64,000 nt of DNA from CAYQVW01 sp964421245. Its GTDB lineage: Bacteria; Margulisbacteria; WOR-1; XYC2-FULL-46-14. The stretch is taken from positions 248,001-312,000 of the forward strand of contig CAYQVW010000001.1 in NCBI GenBank assembly GCA_964421245.1, read 5' to 3'. This document shows positions 25,498-34,042 of the stretch, piece by piece. Each line of letters begins with the position of its first letter. The stretch's first letter is position 1. The translations under genes and the position numbers were made by a program. Under the pieces are notes generated by a model that searched no databases, was not told the DNA's origin, and worked only from the letters and a program-made list of their open reading frames with translations.

Positions 25498-26598
25498 ATG
25501 AAAAAAATATTACTCATTACTTTTTACTTGTTACTCTTTACTCCAATAGCATTAGCTGTTCCATCACAAATGAATTATCAGGGAGTATTAAAAAATAGCT
25601 CGGGCGCTTTAGTTAGTAGTGAAGTGTCGATGAAATTTGCAATTTACGCTGCAGCCACGGGTGGAGGTGCACTCTGGTCAGAGACTCAATCGATTGTGAC
25701 AGTAGAAGCCGGATTATATTCTGTACAACTTGGGTCAGCAACTGCACTTTCTCATTCGTTTTTTGATGGAAGTACGAGATATCTTGGGGTGGCTGTTCCA
25801 AGTGGTGGAACCGAATTAACGCCACGTATTCCATTGATAACTGTTCCTTATGCATTTCGCGCAGGAACTGCAGAATCAGTTGGAGGAATCGATGCCTCTG
25901 GTCTTGTTCAGTTGGGGCCTTCTAGTATGCAAACAACCTCGGCGGCAATTGGCGCGGATATTAGTTCTACTAATGTAGCTGGAGTTGGAATACGTGCTAC
26001 TGCTGAGGGCTTTGGTGTTATAGGAATAGCTTCGTCGGCTCTTTCTTATGGTGTTTGGGGAAGTGGGCTTACCGCTGGAGTCTATGGTATTGGTACTACT
26101 GGAGATGGGGTACAGGGTATAAGTACTTCTGGAGATGGGGTTTATGGGTCTAGTACATCTGGTTTCGCTGTTAATGGTATAGCACCCGGAGTAAATGGTA
26201 GAGGTATTTTTGGGAGGGCTACCCATACAACTGGAAACAACTTTGGAGTAATTGGTATTAGTAGTAGTACGGGTGGATACGGGGTATCGGCGCAAAATAC
26301 TGCTGCAAGTAATCAGGTTTCTCACGCTGGAGCTGCATTAAAAATTACTGGAATGATAATAGCGGATTCTGGGGACGGATACTGTTTTGGAGATGGTACG
26401 ATTGCAAATGCTAGTGATACTGTAACTGTTGCCAACAAGGCCTGTGATACTACCAGTTTGGTATTGGCAAGTTTGATCGAAAATCCAGGAGCAGCTATTA
26501 GTATAAGAGATATTACTCCCTTAGCTGGAAGCTTTGTTGTGACATTAACTAATCTTACAGGAAATTCAACGGATTTTAGATATTTAATAATTAATTAG
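25498..26598 (+). CDS. Secreted repeat-rich surface protein
   Basis: 366 aa with a ribosome-binding site (AGGAGG). Signal peptide KKILLITFYLLLFTPIALA. Residues about 20-125 match a common extracellular module (PSQMNYQGVLKNSSGALV, YLGVAVPSGGTELTPRIPL, VPYAFRAGTAESV) often found before long repeat arrays. Residues about 160-275 are short glycine-rich repeats (GVIGIASSALSYGVWGSG, GVYGIGTTGDGVQGIST, GDGVYGSSTSGFAVNG) likely to form a beta-helix. The C-terminal about 70 residues are a beta-rich cap (DGYCFGDGTIANASDT). The position after the PorV-SLH gene suggests a surface role. The 5' coding bases (ttactcattact, ttgttactctttact) are themselves repetitive. Confidence 0.7.
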   Translation: MKKILLITFYLLLFTPIALAVPSQMNYQGVLKNSSGALVSSEVSMKFAIYAAATGGGALWSETQSIVTVEAGLYSVQLGSATALSHSFFDGSTRYLGVAVPSGGTELTPRIPLITVPYAFRAGTAESVGGIDASGLVQLGPSSMQTTSAAIGADISSTNVAGVGIRATAEGFGVIGIASSALSYGVWGSGLTAGVYGIGTTGDGVQGISTSGDGVYGSSTSGFAVNGIAPGVNGRGIFGRATHTTGNNFGVIGISSSTGGYGVSAQNTAASNQVSHAGAALKITGMIIADSGDGYCFGDGTIANASDTVTVANKACDTTSLVLASLIENPGAAISIRDITPLAGSFVVTLTNLTGNSTDFRYLIIN

Positions 26599-26641
26599 CT
26601 TTAAGTTTGAATTTCCTCTTAAAATAAGCTAAAATGTTTCA

Positions 26642-26772
26642 GGAGATCCGGGGATTCGGAAATCAGGGACTGGAGATCAGGATATTAGGAGATCAGGGAT
26701 GGGACAATCTACCTAATATTCGTCCCTAATTTCCGGATAGCCCAATGCTCTGTCCCAAATATCCCAATATCC
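26642..26772 (+). repeat. Repeat-rich, self-complementary region before dnaB
   Basis: GGAGATCMGG words occur at 26642, 26672 and 26688. 26654-26670 pairs with 26722-26738 over 17 bases with two mismatches (core GGAAATCAGGGAC). 26680-26706 pairs partly with 26751-26772 (ends GGATATT and GGGACA). The whole gap from 26599 to 26787 holds no gene; a transcript of it could fold into a long branched hairpin ahead of dnaB. Confidence 0.6.
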
Positions 26773-26787
26773 GGATAACCTAAAAAA

Positions 26788-28128
26788 ATGCCAGAAGATC
26801 GTATTCCACCGCAAAATTTAGTAGCAGAACAATCTGTTTTGGGCGCAATGTTAATCGACAAAGCGGCCATTGCCAAATCAGTTGAAAAATTAAAACGTGA
26901 TAGTTTTTATCGTGATGCCCATACTTATATCTATGAATCTATCCTTGAACTGTTTGATCGTGGAGAGCCGGTTGACCTTGTAACTGTAACAGAAAATTTA
27001 AGAAAAAACGGAAAACTAGATGCAATCGGTGGTAGTGTTTATATCTCTGATCTAATTAATTCTGTTCCAACCTCAGCTAATGTCGAGTATTATGCCAAGA
27101 TTGTAGAAGAAAAGGCAATTTTGCGTCGTCTGATTGAAGCCGGAACTCATATTGTTCAAGAAGCTTTCCAAGAGCCAGAACATGTTGATCAGGTTCTAGA
27201 TCGTGCCGAAAAAAGCATCTTTAATATTGCACTTAGAAAATCAAGTGAGGGATTTAGCAAGATTGATAATATTCTAAAAAGTGTTCTTGATCGAATTGAT
27301 AGTCTCTATGGCAAGAATCAAAATATAACTGGAATTCCGACCGGCTTTACTGACTTAGACAATATGACCGCCGGATTCCAAAATTCCAATTTGATTATTA
27401 TTGCCGCCCGTCCATCGGTCGGAAAAACTGCATTGGCACTTAACATGGCCCAGAATACCGCTATTCGTTTTAACGTTCCGGTTGCGATCTTTTCTCTTGA
27501 AATGTCAAAGGAACAATTAGCTCAAAGAATGCTCTGCTCCGAAGCAGAAGTCAATGCGCTGCAGCTTAAAACTGCAACTTTGCCCGATCGTGGATGGAAA
27601 AAACTGACCAAAGCTCTTTCAAAACTTTCTGAAGCACCGATCTTTATTGATGATTCGTCTTCTATTACCTCAACTGAGATCAGGGCAAAGTGTAGGAGAT
27701 TAAAGATTGATCGTGGACTTGGAATGGTAATAATTGATTATATGCAGCTTATGCAAGGTAGGGGTGGACGCAACGAAAACCGTGTTCAAGAAATATCGGA
27801 AATTGCTAGATCCCTTAAGACCTTAGCTCGTGAATTGGATATCCCTGTAATTGCTTTGTCGCAGCTCTCTCGAGCAGTTGAACAGAGACCAGATAAAATC
27901 CCAAGACTTTCTGATTTGAGAGAATCGGGAGAAATTGAACAGACTGCTGACGTTGTTATGTTTATTCATCGTGATGATTATTATAATCCACAGTCAGAAC
28001 GTGGTAATGTTGCCGAATTAATAATGGCAAAACAGAGAAATGGTCCGGTTGGTGTGGTTGAATTAGTATTTAGAAAAGAGATTACGAAATTCTGCAACAA
28101 AGAGAGCCGCTACGAGCACGTTGGATGA
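26788..28128 (+). CDS. dnaB: Replicative DNA helicase DnaB
   Basis: 446 aa, the usual length. Hexameric 5'-3' helicase of the replication fork. The N-terminal primase-interaction domain (PPQNLVAEQSVLGAMLIDKA, residues 6-100) is followed by a linker and the RecA-like domain from about residue 185: Walker A IIAARPSVGKTALALNMA near 205, Walker B GLGMVIIDYMQLM near 310, and motif H4 with ALSQLSRAVEQRPDKIPRLSDLRESGEIEQTADVV near 350-385. No ribosome-binding site is visible; the upstream gap is full of repeats. The stop overlaps lptD by 4 bases. Confidence 0.97.
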   Translation: MPEDRIPPQNLVAEQSVLGAMLIDKAAIAKSVEKLKRDSFYRDAHTYIYESILELFDRGEPVDLVTVTENLRKNGKLDAIGGSVYISDLINSVPTSANVEYYAKIVEEKAILRRLIEAGTHIVQEAFQEPEHVDQVLDRAEKSIFNIALRKSSEGFSKIDNILKSVLDRIDSLYGKNQNITGIPTGFTDLDNMTAGFQNSNLIIIAARPSVGKTALALNMAQNTAIRFNVPVAIFSLEMSKEQLAQRMLCSEAEVNALQLKTATLPDRGWKKLTKALSKLSEAPIFIDDSSSITSTEIRAKCRRLKIDRGLGMVIIDYMQLMQGRGGRNENRVQEISEIARSLKTLARELDIPVIALSQLSRAVEQRPDKIPRLSDLRESGEIEQTADVVMFIHRDDYYNPQSERGNVAELIMAKQRNGPVGVVELVFRKEITKFCNKESRYEHVG

Positions 28129-29576
28129 TACTTTTTTTTATTATCCTGGCACTTCTAATCTCTCCGGCCTTAGCTTCCGACCAAGATCTTATAATAAATG
28201 CAGATAGTATTGCTTACGAAAAAGATAATATAGTTGCCGAGGGATCGGTTGAAGCTATTTATAAGAATAATAAAGCCTTGGGTGAGCGGCTTGTTTATAA
28301 CACAAAAACACGATCAATTAAGCTAGATAATGGCTTTATTTTCTTTTATGGAGATATTGTTTTATCGGGTGATGAAATAGAGTATGAATTAGATAAGGAT
28401 CGAGGAAGAGGAAGAAGAGTTCGAGTTAATTATGAGAGTGTTTTTCTAGAAGGTAATTATATTGATTTTAATCGGGAAGAGATTAAATTAAAAGGGGCCT
28501 CTTTTGATACCTGTGGAATAAAACCAGAGTCTCATTATAGAATTTCTGCCCAGCAGATGTCTCTTTATCCAGCTACCAACTGGTTAGTATCCTATTGGGG
28601 AATTTTTTGGTACGGAAGGATCCCAACTCTGCCAATACCGGTTTATGTTTATGATCTTGAGGCAGAGCGAAAAGGAAAACATAATATCTTGCCTTATCCT
28701 GAAATAGGAAGCAACGACGAAGATGGGTTCTATATTAGTGAGAGAATTGTTTGGTACGCAAGACGAGAACTTAGCGGAAGTTTTAATATTAATTACTCTG
28801 AAAAGAAGGGAATTGGATCTGGTTTTGAGGCAAATTATATATTAAGTAAGCAGAATCAGGGTAATTTCAGACTTTATGGAAATTATCATGAGCCCTTTTG
28901 GGGTGGCCTAACTCATCATTATTATTTTGGACCGAGTGTTATAGATAGTTTTTTGCCGACTGATATATTTTCTGCTTCAACATATAGAAAACTCGATTTA
29001 GAAACCACCTTATCTTTGAGAGAAAGAATAAATTATGAGAGGGTAACAAAATCGCCAGAGATTGCGCTTAACTTCAGAGATCCAAAGATAAAAATTGGAG
29101 CTGGATTAATTTCTGAAAATTCAAAAGAGGCGGTTGCTAAAGCACATTTGTCTTATCTTTGGGATAGCAAGATTTATGATAAGAATGACTTTGAAATAAT
29201 TCCAAGCATCTTGTTTGATTATTCCAGATATTCAAAAGGGCGTTTTTGGTGGAGAAATATTGGTAAATTGACTTTAAATAAGAAGTGGAGTCCATATCTT
29301 TCAAACTCGCTTGCTTATTCCCACTTTTTTGATCAGCAAGGAGCAAGCCCATTCTTATATGAAAATTATAAGTTAATCAACTCGGACCAATTCTCTGCAA
29401 ATTTACAGTTAAATATCTTTAAGAGTACCTTAAGGGTGGATACAGTATATGATATTCCGTCCTGGAATCCATACGATATTGATTATACAATAGAGGCAGG
29501 TGTCCATTGCCATACATTTGGTTTTCGTTATCGAGCTGTTAGAAATGAATTTGGTTTAATATTTAGGATTATATGA
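28125..29576 (+). CDS. lptD: LptD-like LPS-assembly outer-membrane protein
   Basis: 483 aa, shorter than proteobacterial LptD (about 780). Signal peptide LFFIILALLISPALAS. Residues about 20-120 are the OstA/LptA-type beta-jellyroll (NADSIAYEKDNIVAEGSVEAI, IKLDNGFIFFYGDIVLSGDEIEY). The typical LptD transition follows (FDTCGIKPESHYRISAQQM, IFWYGRIPTLPIPVYVYDL), then a beta-barrel of aromatic-rich strands to the C-terminus (EFGLIFRII). LptD inserts LPS into the outer leaflet, so this gene with the LptC-like protein at 44897 argues for an LPS-bearing diderm. Only one Cys is seen in the CG motif. It sits between dnaB and tmk with 4-base overlaps on both sides. Confidence 0.85.
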   Translation: MILFFIILALLISPALASDQDLIINADSIAYEKDNIVAEGSVEAIYKNNKALGERLVYNTKTRSIKLDNGFIFFYGDIVLSGDEIEYELDKDRGRGRRVRVNYESVFLEGNYIDFNREEIKLKGASFDTCGIKPESHYRISAQQMSLYPATNWLVSYWGIFWYGRIPTLPIPVYVYDLEAERKGKHNILPYPEIGSNDEDGFYISERIVWYARRELSGSFNINYSEKKGIGSGFEANYILSKQNQGNFRLYGNYHEPFWGGLTHHYYFGPSVIDSFLPTDIFSASTYRKLDLETTLSLRERINYERVTKSPEIALNFRDPKIKIGAGLISENSKEAVAKAHLSYLWDSKIYDKNDFEIIPSILFDYSRYSKGRFWWRNIGKLTLNKKWSPYLSNSLAYSHFFDQQGASPFLYENYKLINSDQFSANLQLNIFKSTLRVDTVYDIPSWNPYDIDYTIEAGVHCHTFGFRYRAVRNEFGLIFRII

Positions 29577-30193
29577 GAAAAGGAATATTTATAACATTTG
29601 AAGGAGGCGAGGGATGTGGGAAGTCTACTCATATCCGTCTTTTAGCCAGCTATCTTCGATCTAGCCGAAGAAAAGTGGTAATGACTCTTGAACCAGGGGG
29701 AACCGAACTTGGTCGTGCCCTTCGGCGAATTCTTCTAAAAAATAAAAGTATTGCAAACATTTCAGAATTAATGCTTTTTGCAGCAGATCGCGTTGAACAT
29801 ATTGAAAAGGTGATAAAACCGGCCCTTAAAAAAGGCTATATTGTTTTATGTGATCGCTATTGTGATTCAACAGTTGCTTATCAAATAGGGGGACGTGGAA
29901 TTAATCCTAAAACAGTTACTTTGCTGAATAAAATTTCTTCGGAGGGATTAAAACCCGATTTAACCTTCCTACTTGATCTTCCAATAGAAATAGGGCTTAA
30001 AAGAGCGTTAGTTAAGACCAAGTTTGAAAAAGAGGCAGTGGCTTTTCATAAAAGAGTTCGATCTGGTTTTTTAAAAATTGCGCGACGTGATAAGAGAAGA
30101 GTAAAAGTAATCGATTCAACTCAATCAATTGATGCTGTCCAAGAGGAGATTAGGGCGATATGCAAAGCAAAGATATTCGGGAAACCTTCTTAA
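29573..30193 (+). CDS. tmk: Thymidylate kinase
   Basis: 206 aa. Phosphorylates dTMP to dTDP with ATP. P-loop FEGGEGCGKSTHIRLL at residues 8-23, the DR motif in VLCDRYCDSTVAYQ near 95, and the LID region around GLKRALVKTKFEKEAVAFHKRV near 140-160. The length fits the family. The 5' end overlaps lptD by 4 bases and the 3' end overlaps alaS by 34 bases, so it is part of the dnaB-to-mltG run. Confidence 0.95.
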   Translation: MRKGIFITFEGGEGCGKSTHIRLLASYLRSSRRKVVMTLEPGGTELGRALRRILLKNKSIANISELMLFAADRVEHIEKVIKPALKKGYIVLCDRYCDSTVAYQIGGRGINPKTVTLLNKISSEGLKPDLTFLLDLPIEIGLKRALVKTKFEKEAVAFHKRVRSGFLKIARRDKRRVKVIDSTQSIDAVQEEIRAICKAKIFGKPS

Positions 30194-32640
30194 AGTATTT
30201 CGAAGAAAAAAAACATAAGCGACTTCCTTCTTCGTCTTTAATTCCGTCTGATCCAACTGTTCTTTTAACAATTGCTGGGATGCTGCAGTTTAAACCAATT
30301 TTTTTGGGATTAGAAGAGCCAGCTTTTTCCAAAGCCACAACCTGTCAAAAATGTGTCCGCGTTAATGATATAGAAGAGGTTGGAAAGACTTCCAGGCACC
30401 ACACTTTTTTTGAAATGCTTGGAAACTTCTCTTTTGGTGATTATTTTAAGGAGGATGCTATCAGATTTGCTTGGGAGCTATTAACAGTAAAATTAAAAAT
30501 TAAAAGTGAAAAATTAAAAATTGCGGTATTTAAAGATGATAATGAGGCCCATGATATTTGGACAAAAAAGATAGGAATTAGTGAAGATAGAATTTATCGT
30601 CTAGATGCAGAGAATAATTTCTGGGCAGCTGGGCCAACCGGTCCATGTGGTCCATGTTCTGAAATATATTATGATTTTGGAGAAGACAAATCCTGTGGCC
30701 CAGATTGTAAGCTGGGGTGTGATTGTGAACGATATTTGGAGATTTGGAATCTTGTTTTTATCCAGTATAACCGTGATGAAGCCGGCAATTTAGACCCGCT
30801 TCCTAAAAAGAACATTGATACTGGTATGGGGCTTGAAAGAATTGCCAGAGTATTGCAGAATGCAGCAACTAATTTTGATACTGATCTTTTTAAACCACTC
30901 CTTCTCGAAATCAATAAGCACTCCAAGAAGAAGAATATTTCGGCGACAAGGATTGTTGCTGATCATTGTAGAGCTATGACCTATCTTATTGCTGATGGAA
31001 TTACTCCATCAAATGAGGCTCGGGGTTATGTTCTCCGCCGTTTAATTCGACGAGCTGTTATGTATTGTAAGAAATTAGGAATAGAAGATCCCTTTTTATG
31101 GAATATTTGTGAATTAGTGATTGAATCAGGACAACATTTTTACCCAGAGCTTCAAGTTCAAGAGAGATTTATTAAATCAATAATTCAAACAGAAGAAAAC
31201 AACTTTAAGTTAACTTTAAGTTCTGGAATGGAAATTATTGATAAAATAATAACTGATTCTAAAAATAAAAATATTTCAGGGGCACAGGTTTTTAAACTTC
31301 ATGATACCTATGGATTCCCATATGATCTGACAAAAGAGATATTGAAAGAAAAAGGCTATAGTTTTGACGAAGCACAATTTCACAAAAAAATGGAGGAGCA
31401 GAGAACCAGGGCCCGTTCTGAGGCTCCCAAAGATCAGTTTTTGAAGTTAAAAAAACAGGCACAAGATGATTATGGGACAACTAAATTTGTTGGCTATGAT
31501 ACTTTAGAAATACAAAGTAAAATTGTTGGAATTATCCCAGAAGAAAATTATATTATCTTAAATAAAACCCCATTTTATCCAGAAGGCGGAGGACAAGTCG
31601 GAGATATTGGCAAGATTAATAAGACAAAAGTACTTGATACCTTAGGAACAATCGGGGGAGTGATTTTTCATAAAGTAGAGCATAGTGATGGATTTAAGGT
31701 CGGAGACACTGTTTCGGCTCAGATTGACTTTATTAGACGCAACAAAATCTGTCCACATCATACGGCTACTCATCTTTTGCACGCTGCTTTGCGAATTGTT
31801 TTAGGGCAACATGTTAAACAGGCTGGCTCATATGTCGGATCTGATCGTTTGCGTTTTGATTTTACTCATCACAAGGCCTTGTCAAAAGAGCAAGTTCTTG
31901 ATGTCGAGAAAATTGTTAATCAAAATATTAACAAGGGAATAAGTTTAAACATCTTTTGTACCAATTATGAAGCTGCCAAACAAAAAGGGGTTACTGCTCT
32001 TTTTGATCAAAAATATGGAAATGAAGTTAGAGTTGTTGAAGTTGGCGACATAAGTCGTGAATTGTGTGGAGGGTGTCATGCAAAAAACACCAAAGAGCTC
32101 AAAAGTTTTAAAATTATAAAAGAGGGTGGGATTCAATCCGGTGTTCGAAGGATTGAGGCTGTGGTTGGGGAGGCAGTTTTAGAATATCAGAGGAAAAAAG
32201 AATTTAATGACTCTGAACTAAAAAAGAAAGAACTAGAGAAAGAGGAGGCAAAGGCTGCGGCGAAGGCAAAGGTGCAAGGTGCCGCAGGGTTGAGAAACGA
32301 GGCGGTTAAGAGTATCAAAGAGATAAAGGGAATTAAGGTACTTGCTTATCAGGCAGATAAAGTTGATATAAAGGGACTGAGGGCATTGGGAGATAAAATT
32401 AGAGATGTTTTTGACTCAGGAATTGTGCTACTTGCAGCTAGTTTTGAAGGAAAGGCCTTCTTTTTGGCTTTAGTTTCAGACGATTTGGTTAAAAAAGGTT
32501 ATAAAGCAGGAGATTTAGTTAAAATCATGGCGAAGGTTTGTGGTGGAGGTGGTGGTGGTCGTCCAAATAAAGCAGAGGCTGGTGGGAGGGACCCATCAAA
32601 AATAGAAGAAGCCCTCAAGAAAGCGATTGAGTCAATATGA
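30160..32640 (+). CDS. alaS: Alanine-tRNA ligase
   Basis: 826 aa, slightly shorter than the common 870-880. The class II catalytic core is at the N-terminus (DIRETFLKYFEEKKHKRLP, FFEMLGNFSFGDYFKEDA, AAGPTGPCGPCSEIYYDFG). The editing domain has HHTATHLLHAALRIVLGQHV near 525 and the zinc-type CGGCHA near 638. A coiled coil (KEFNDSELKKKELEKEEAKA) and the C-terminal C-Ala domain with the glycine-rich VCGGGGGGRPNKAEAGG complete it. Residues 110-121 are encoded by an A/T repeat (30489-30522). The ATG lies inside tmk; RuvX and MltG follow with 4-base overlaps. Confidence 0.97.
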   Translation: MQSKDIRETFLKYFEEKKHKRLPSSSLIPSDPTVLLTIAGMLQFKPIFLGLEEPAFSKATTCQKCVRVNDIEEVGKTSRHHTFFEMLGNFSFGDYFKEDAIRFAWELLTVKLKIKSEKLKIAVFKDDNEAHDIWTKKIGISEDRIYRLDAENNFWAAGPTGPCGPCSEIYYDFGEDKSCGPDCKLGCDCERYLEIWNLVFIQYNRDEAGNLDPLPKKNIDTGMGLERIARVLQNAATNFDTDLFKPLLLEINKHSKKKNISATRIVADHCRAMTYLIADGITPSNEARGYVLRRLIRRAVMYCKKLGIEDPFLWNICELVIESGQHFYPELQVQERFIKSIIQTEENNFKLTLSSGMEIIDKIITDSKNKNISGAQVFKLHDTYGFPYDLTKEILKEKGYSFDEAQFHKKMEEQRTRARSEAPKDQFLKLKKQAQDDYGTTKFVGYDTLEIQSKIVGIIPEENYIILNKTPFYPEGGGQVGDIGKINKTKVLDTLGTIGGVIFHKVEHSDGFKVGDTVSAQIDFIRRNKICPHHTATHLLHAALRIVLGQHVKQAGSYVGSDRLRFDFTHHKALSKEQVLDVEKIVNQNINKGISLNIFCTNYEAAKQKGVTALFDQKYGNEVRVVEVGDISRELCGGCHAKNTKELKSFKIIKEGGIQSGVRRIEAVVGEAVLEYQRKKEFNDSELKKKELEKEEAKAAAKAKVQGAAGLRNEAVKSIKEIKGIKVLAYQADKVDIKGLRALGDKIRDVFDSGIVLLAASFEGKAFFLALVSDDLVKKGYKAGDLVKIMAKVCGGGGGGRPNKAEAGGRDPSKIEEALKKAIESI
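30489..30522 (+). repeat. A/T-rich repeat inside alaS
   Basis: AAAATTAAAAATT (30489-30501) and AAAAATTAAAAATT (30509-30522) are near-identical direct repeats, in frame, encoding VKLKIKSEKLKIA. The same AATTAAAAATTAAAA word begins the gene at 23935. Confidence 0.5.
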
Positions 32641-33035
32641 GAATCATATGTTTAGATTATGGACAGAGACGAATTGGAGTAGCTGTCTCTGATCCACTAG
32701 GATTAATGGCTCATCCGGTCGCGGTGATTGGTACCGATTTTTCCGAATTAAAAAAAATTATTGATGATTATGAAGAGGTGTCCGAGATATTAGTCGGTCT
32801 TCCAAAGACACTAAGGGGAGAAATTGGTCCTCGTGCGCAGAAGACCTTGGAGTATGTCTCTTTTCTCAAAGAGAAGTTTGATATTCCAATCAACACCTGG
32901 GATGAGAGAATGACAACGGTTAGTGCTCAAAAAACTCTTTCTGACGCTGGATTAGATTCTCGCAAACAACGCAAGGTAATTGATAAAGTTGCAGCGGCTA
33001 TTATTCTTCAAAATTACTTAGATAGAAAGAAATGA
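32637..33035 (+). CDS. ruvX: RuvX/YqgF-type Holliday-junction resolvase
   Basis: 132 aa. An RNase-H-fold nuclease also implicated in 16S rRNA 5' maturation (as YqgF). First strand ICLDYGQRRIGVAVSDPLGL with the catalytic Asp (D5 region), the middle LVGLPKTLRGEIG, and NTWDERMTTVSAQKTL with the conserved D-E-R followed by KVDKVAAAIILQNYLD-like KVIDKVAAAIILQ. Directly downstream of alaS by ATGA, the same neighbour as in many Firmicutes. Confidence 0.93.
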   Translation: MRIICLDYGQRRIGVAVSDPLGLMAHPVAVIGTDFSELKKIIDDYEEVSEILVGLPKTLRGEIGPRAQKTLEYVSFLKEKFDIPINTWDERMTTVSAQKTLSDAGLDSRKQRKVIDKVAAAIILQNYLDRKK

Positions 33036-34042
33036 AAAAGAAATTAATATTAGCAATACCGGTTGTTTTGGTTCTTCTTGCCTGTGGGATTGTTTCAATC
33101 TTAACTCAGACCGGGGGAAATGGAACAACTAAAACAATTTCTATCCCCAAGGGTTTTAATGCCAACAATATTACAAATCTCCTTTATCAGGAGGAGATAA
33201 TAAGAAATAAGCACTTTTTTAAGCTATCGACTAGATTTTTGGGGCAACAAAACAATCTTCAAGCTGGGGTCTATATTTTGTCGGGCAACATGACAAATAT
33301 TGCAATTATAAATAAGCTTAAACTAGGCGAGGTTATTCCACCAAATCTTATGAAAATAACTTTTCCTGAAGGATCATCTGTTTATAGGATGGGAAAGATC
33401 TTAAAAGAGTTATCGTATGAAGCCTATTCAAAATTTCAAAAGCTTTATAAGCTACCAATCGATAAAGAATTAAAAAAAGAATATGCCTTTTTGGCGGATG
33501 TAGGACAGAATTCACTTGAAGGATATCTTTTTCCGGATACCTATCTTTTTGATCCAGAAATTAATGAAAAAGAGCTTTCCCGTATTATGCTTAATAGATT
33601 TACCGAAGTTGTTATTCATTATTGGTTAGAAAATGCCAATAATACCAAATATAATCTGCATCAAATCTTAACTTTAGCTTCAATTATTGAAAAAGAGGCT
33701 CAGAAACCGGCAGAGCGAGCAATTATTTCTTCGGTTTATCATAATAGATTAAATATAGGTATGGCGCTTGATGCCTGTCCGACAATAAAATATGCACTTA
33801 ATGATCCGACTAAACGGGTTTTTCTTTGGCAGTTAAAGGTAAAATCGCCTTATAACACCTATATTAATCCTGGTTTACCTCCTGGGCCAATCTGCAATCC
33901 AGGCATTGAGTCAATAAAAGCTGCAATTTACCCATTAAAGACTAAATACTTCTTTTTTGTGGCGAAGAAAGATGGAAGTCATATCTTTTCAAAGACTCTA
34001 GCAGAGCATAATCGGTCTAGAAGATCTATTCCCACTCAATAG
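33032..34042 (+). CDS. mltG: Endolytic murein transglycosylase MltG (YceG-like)
   Basis: 336 aa. Cleaves nascent peptidoglycan strands at the inner membrane. N-terminal membrane anchor KKLILAIPVVLVLLACGIVSIL. A LysM-like part is followed by the YceG catalytic region: GSSVYRMGKILKELSY, SLEGYLFPDTYLF near 165, LASIIEKEAQKPAERAIISSVYHNRL near 212 with the catalytic Glu in IEKEA, and YNTYINPGLPPGPICNPG near 275. The gene ends the run that began at dnaB. Its last 17 bases overlap the convergent guaA, so its C-terminal residues are antisense to the conserved guaA tail. Confidence 0.95.
   Translation: MKKKLILAIPVVLVLLACGIVSILTQTGGNGTTKTISIPKGFNANNITNLLYQEEIIRNKHFFKLSTRFLGQQNNLQAGVYILSGNMTNIAIINKLKLGEVIPPNLMKITFPEGSSVYRMGKILKELSYEAYSKFQKLYKLPIDKELKKEYAFLADVGQNSLEGYLFPDTYLFDPEINEKELSRIMLNRFTEVVIHYWLENANNTKYNLHQILTLASIIEKEAQKPAERAIISSVYHNRLNIGMALDACPTIKYALNDPTKRVFLWQLKVKSPYNTYINPGLPPGPICNPGIESIKAAIYPLKTKYFFFVAKKDGSHIFSKTLAEHNRSRRSIPTQ

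Noticed and set aside
25876..26325. 149-aa minus-strand frame under the repeat-rich surface protein
   Set aside because: Its Ser/Thr-rich text is the antisense of glycine-rich repeats; no promoter or binding site.
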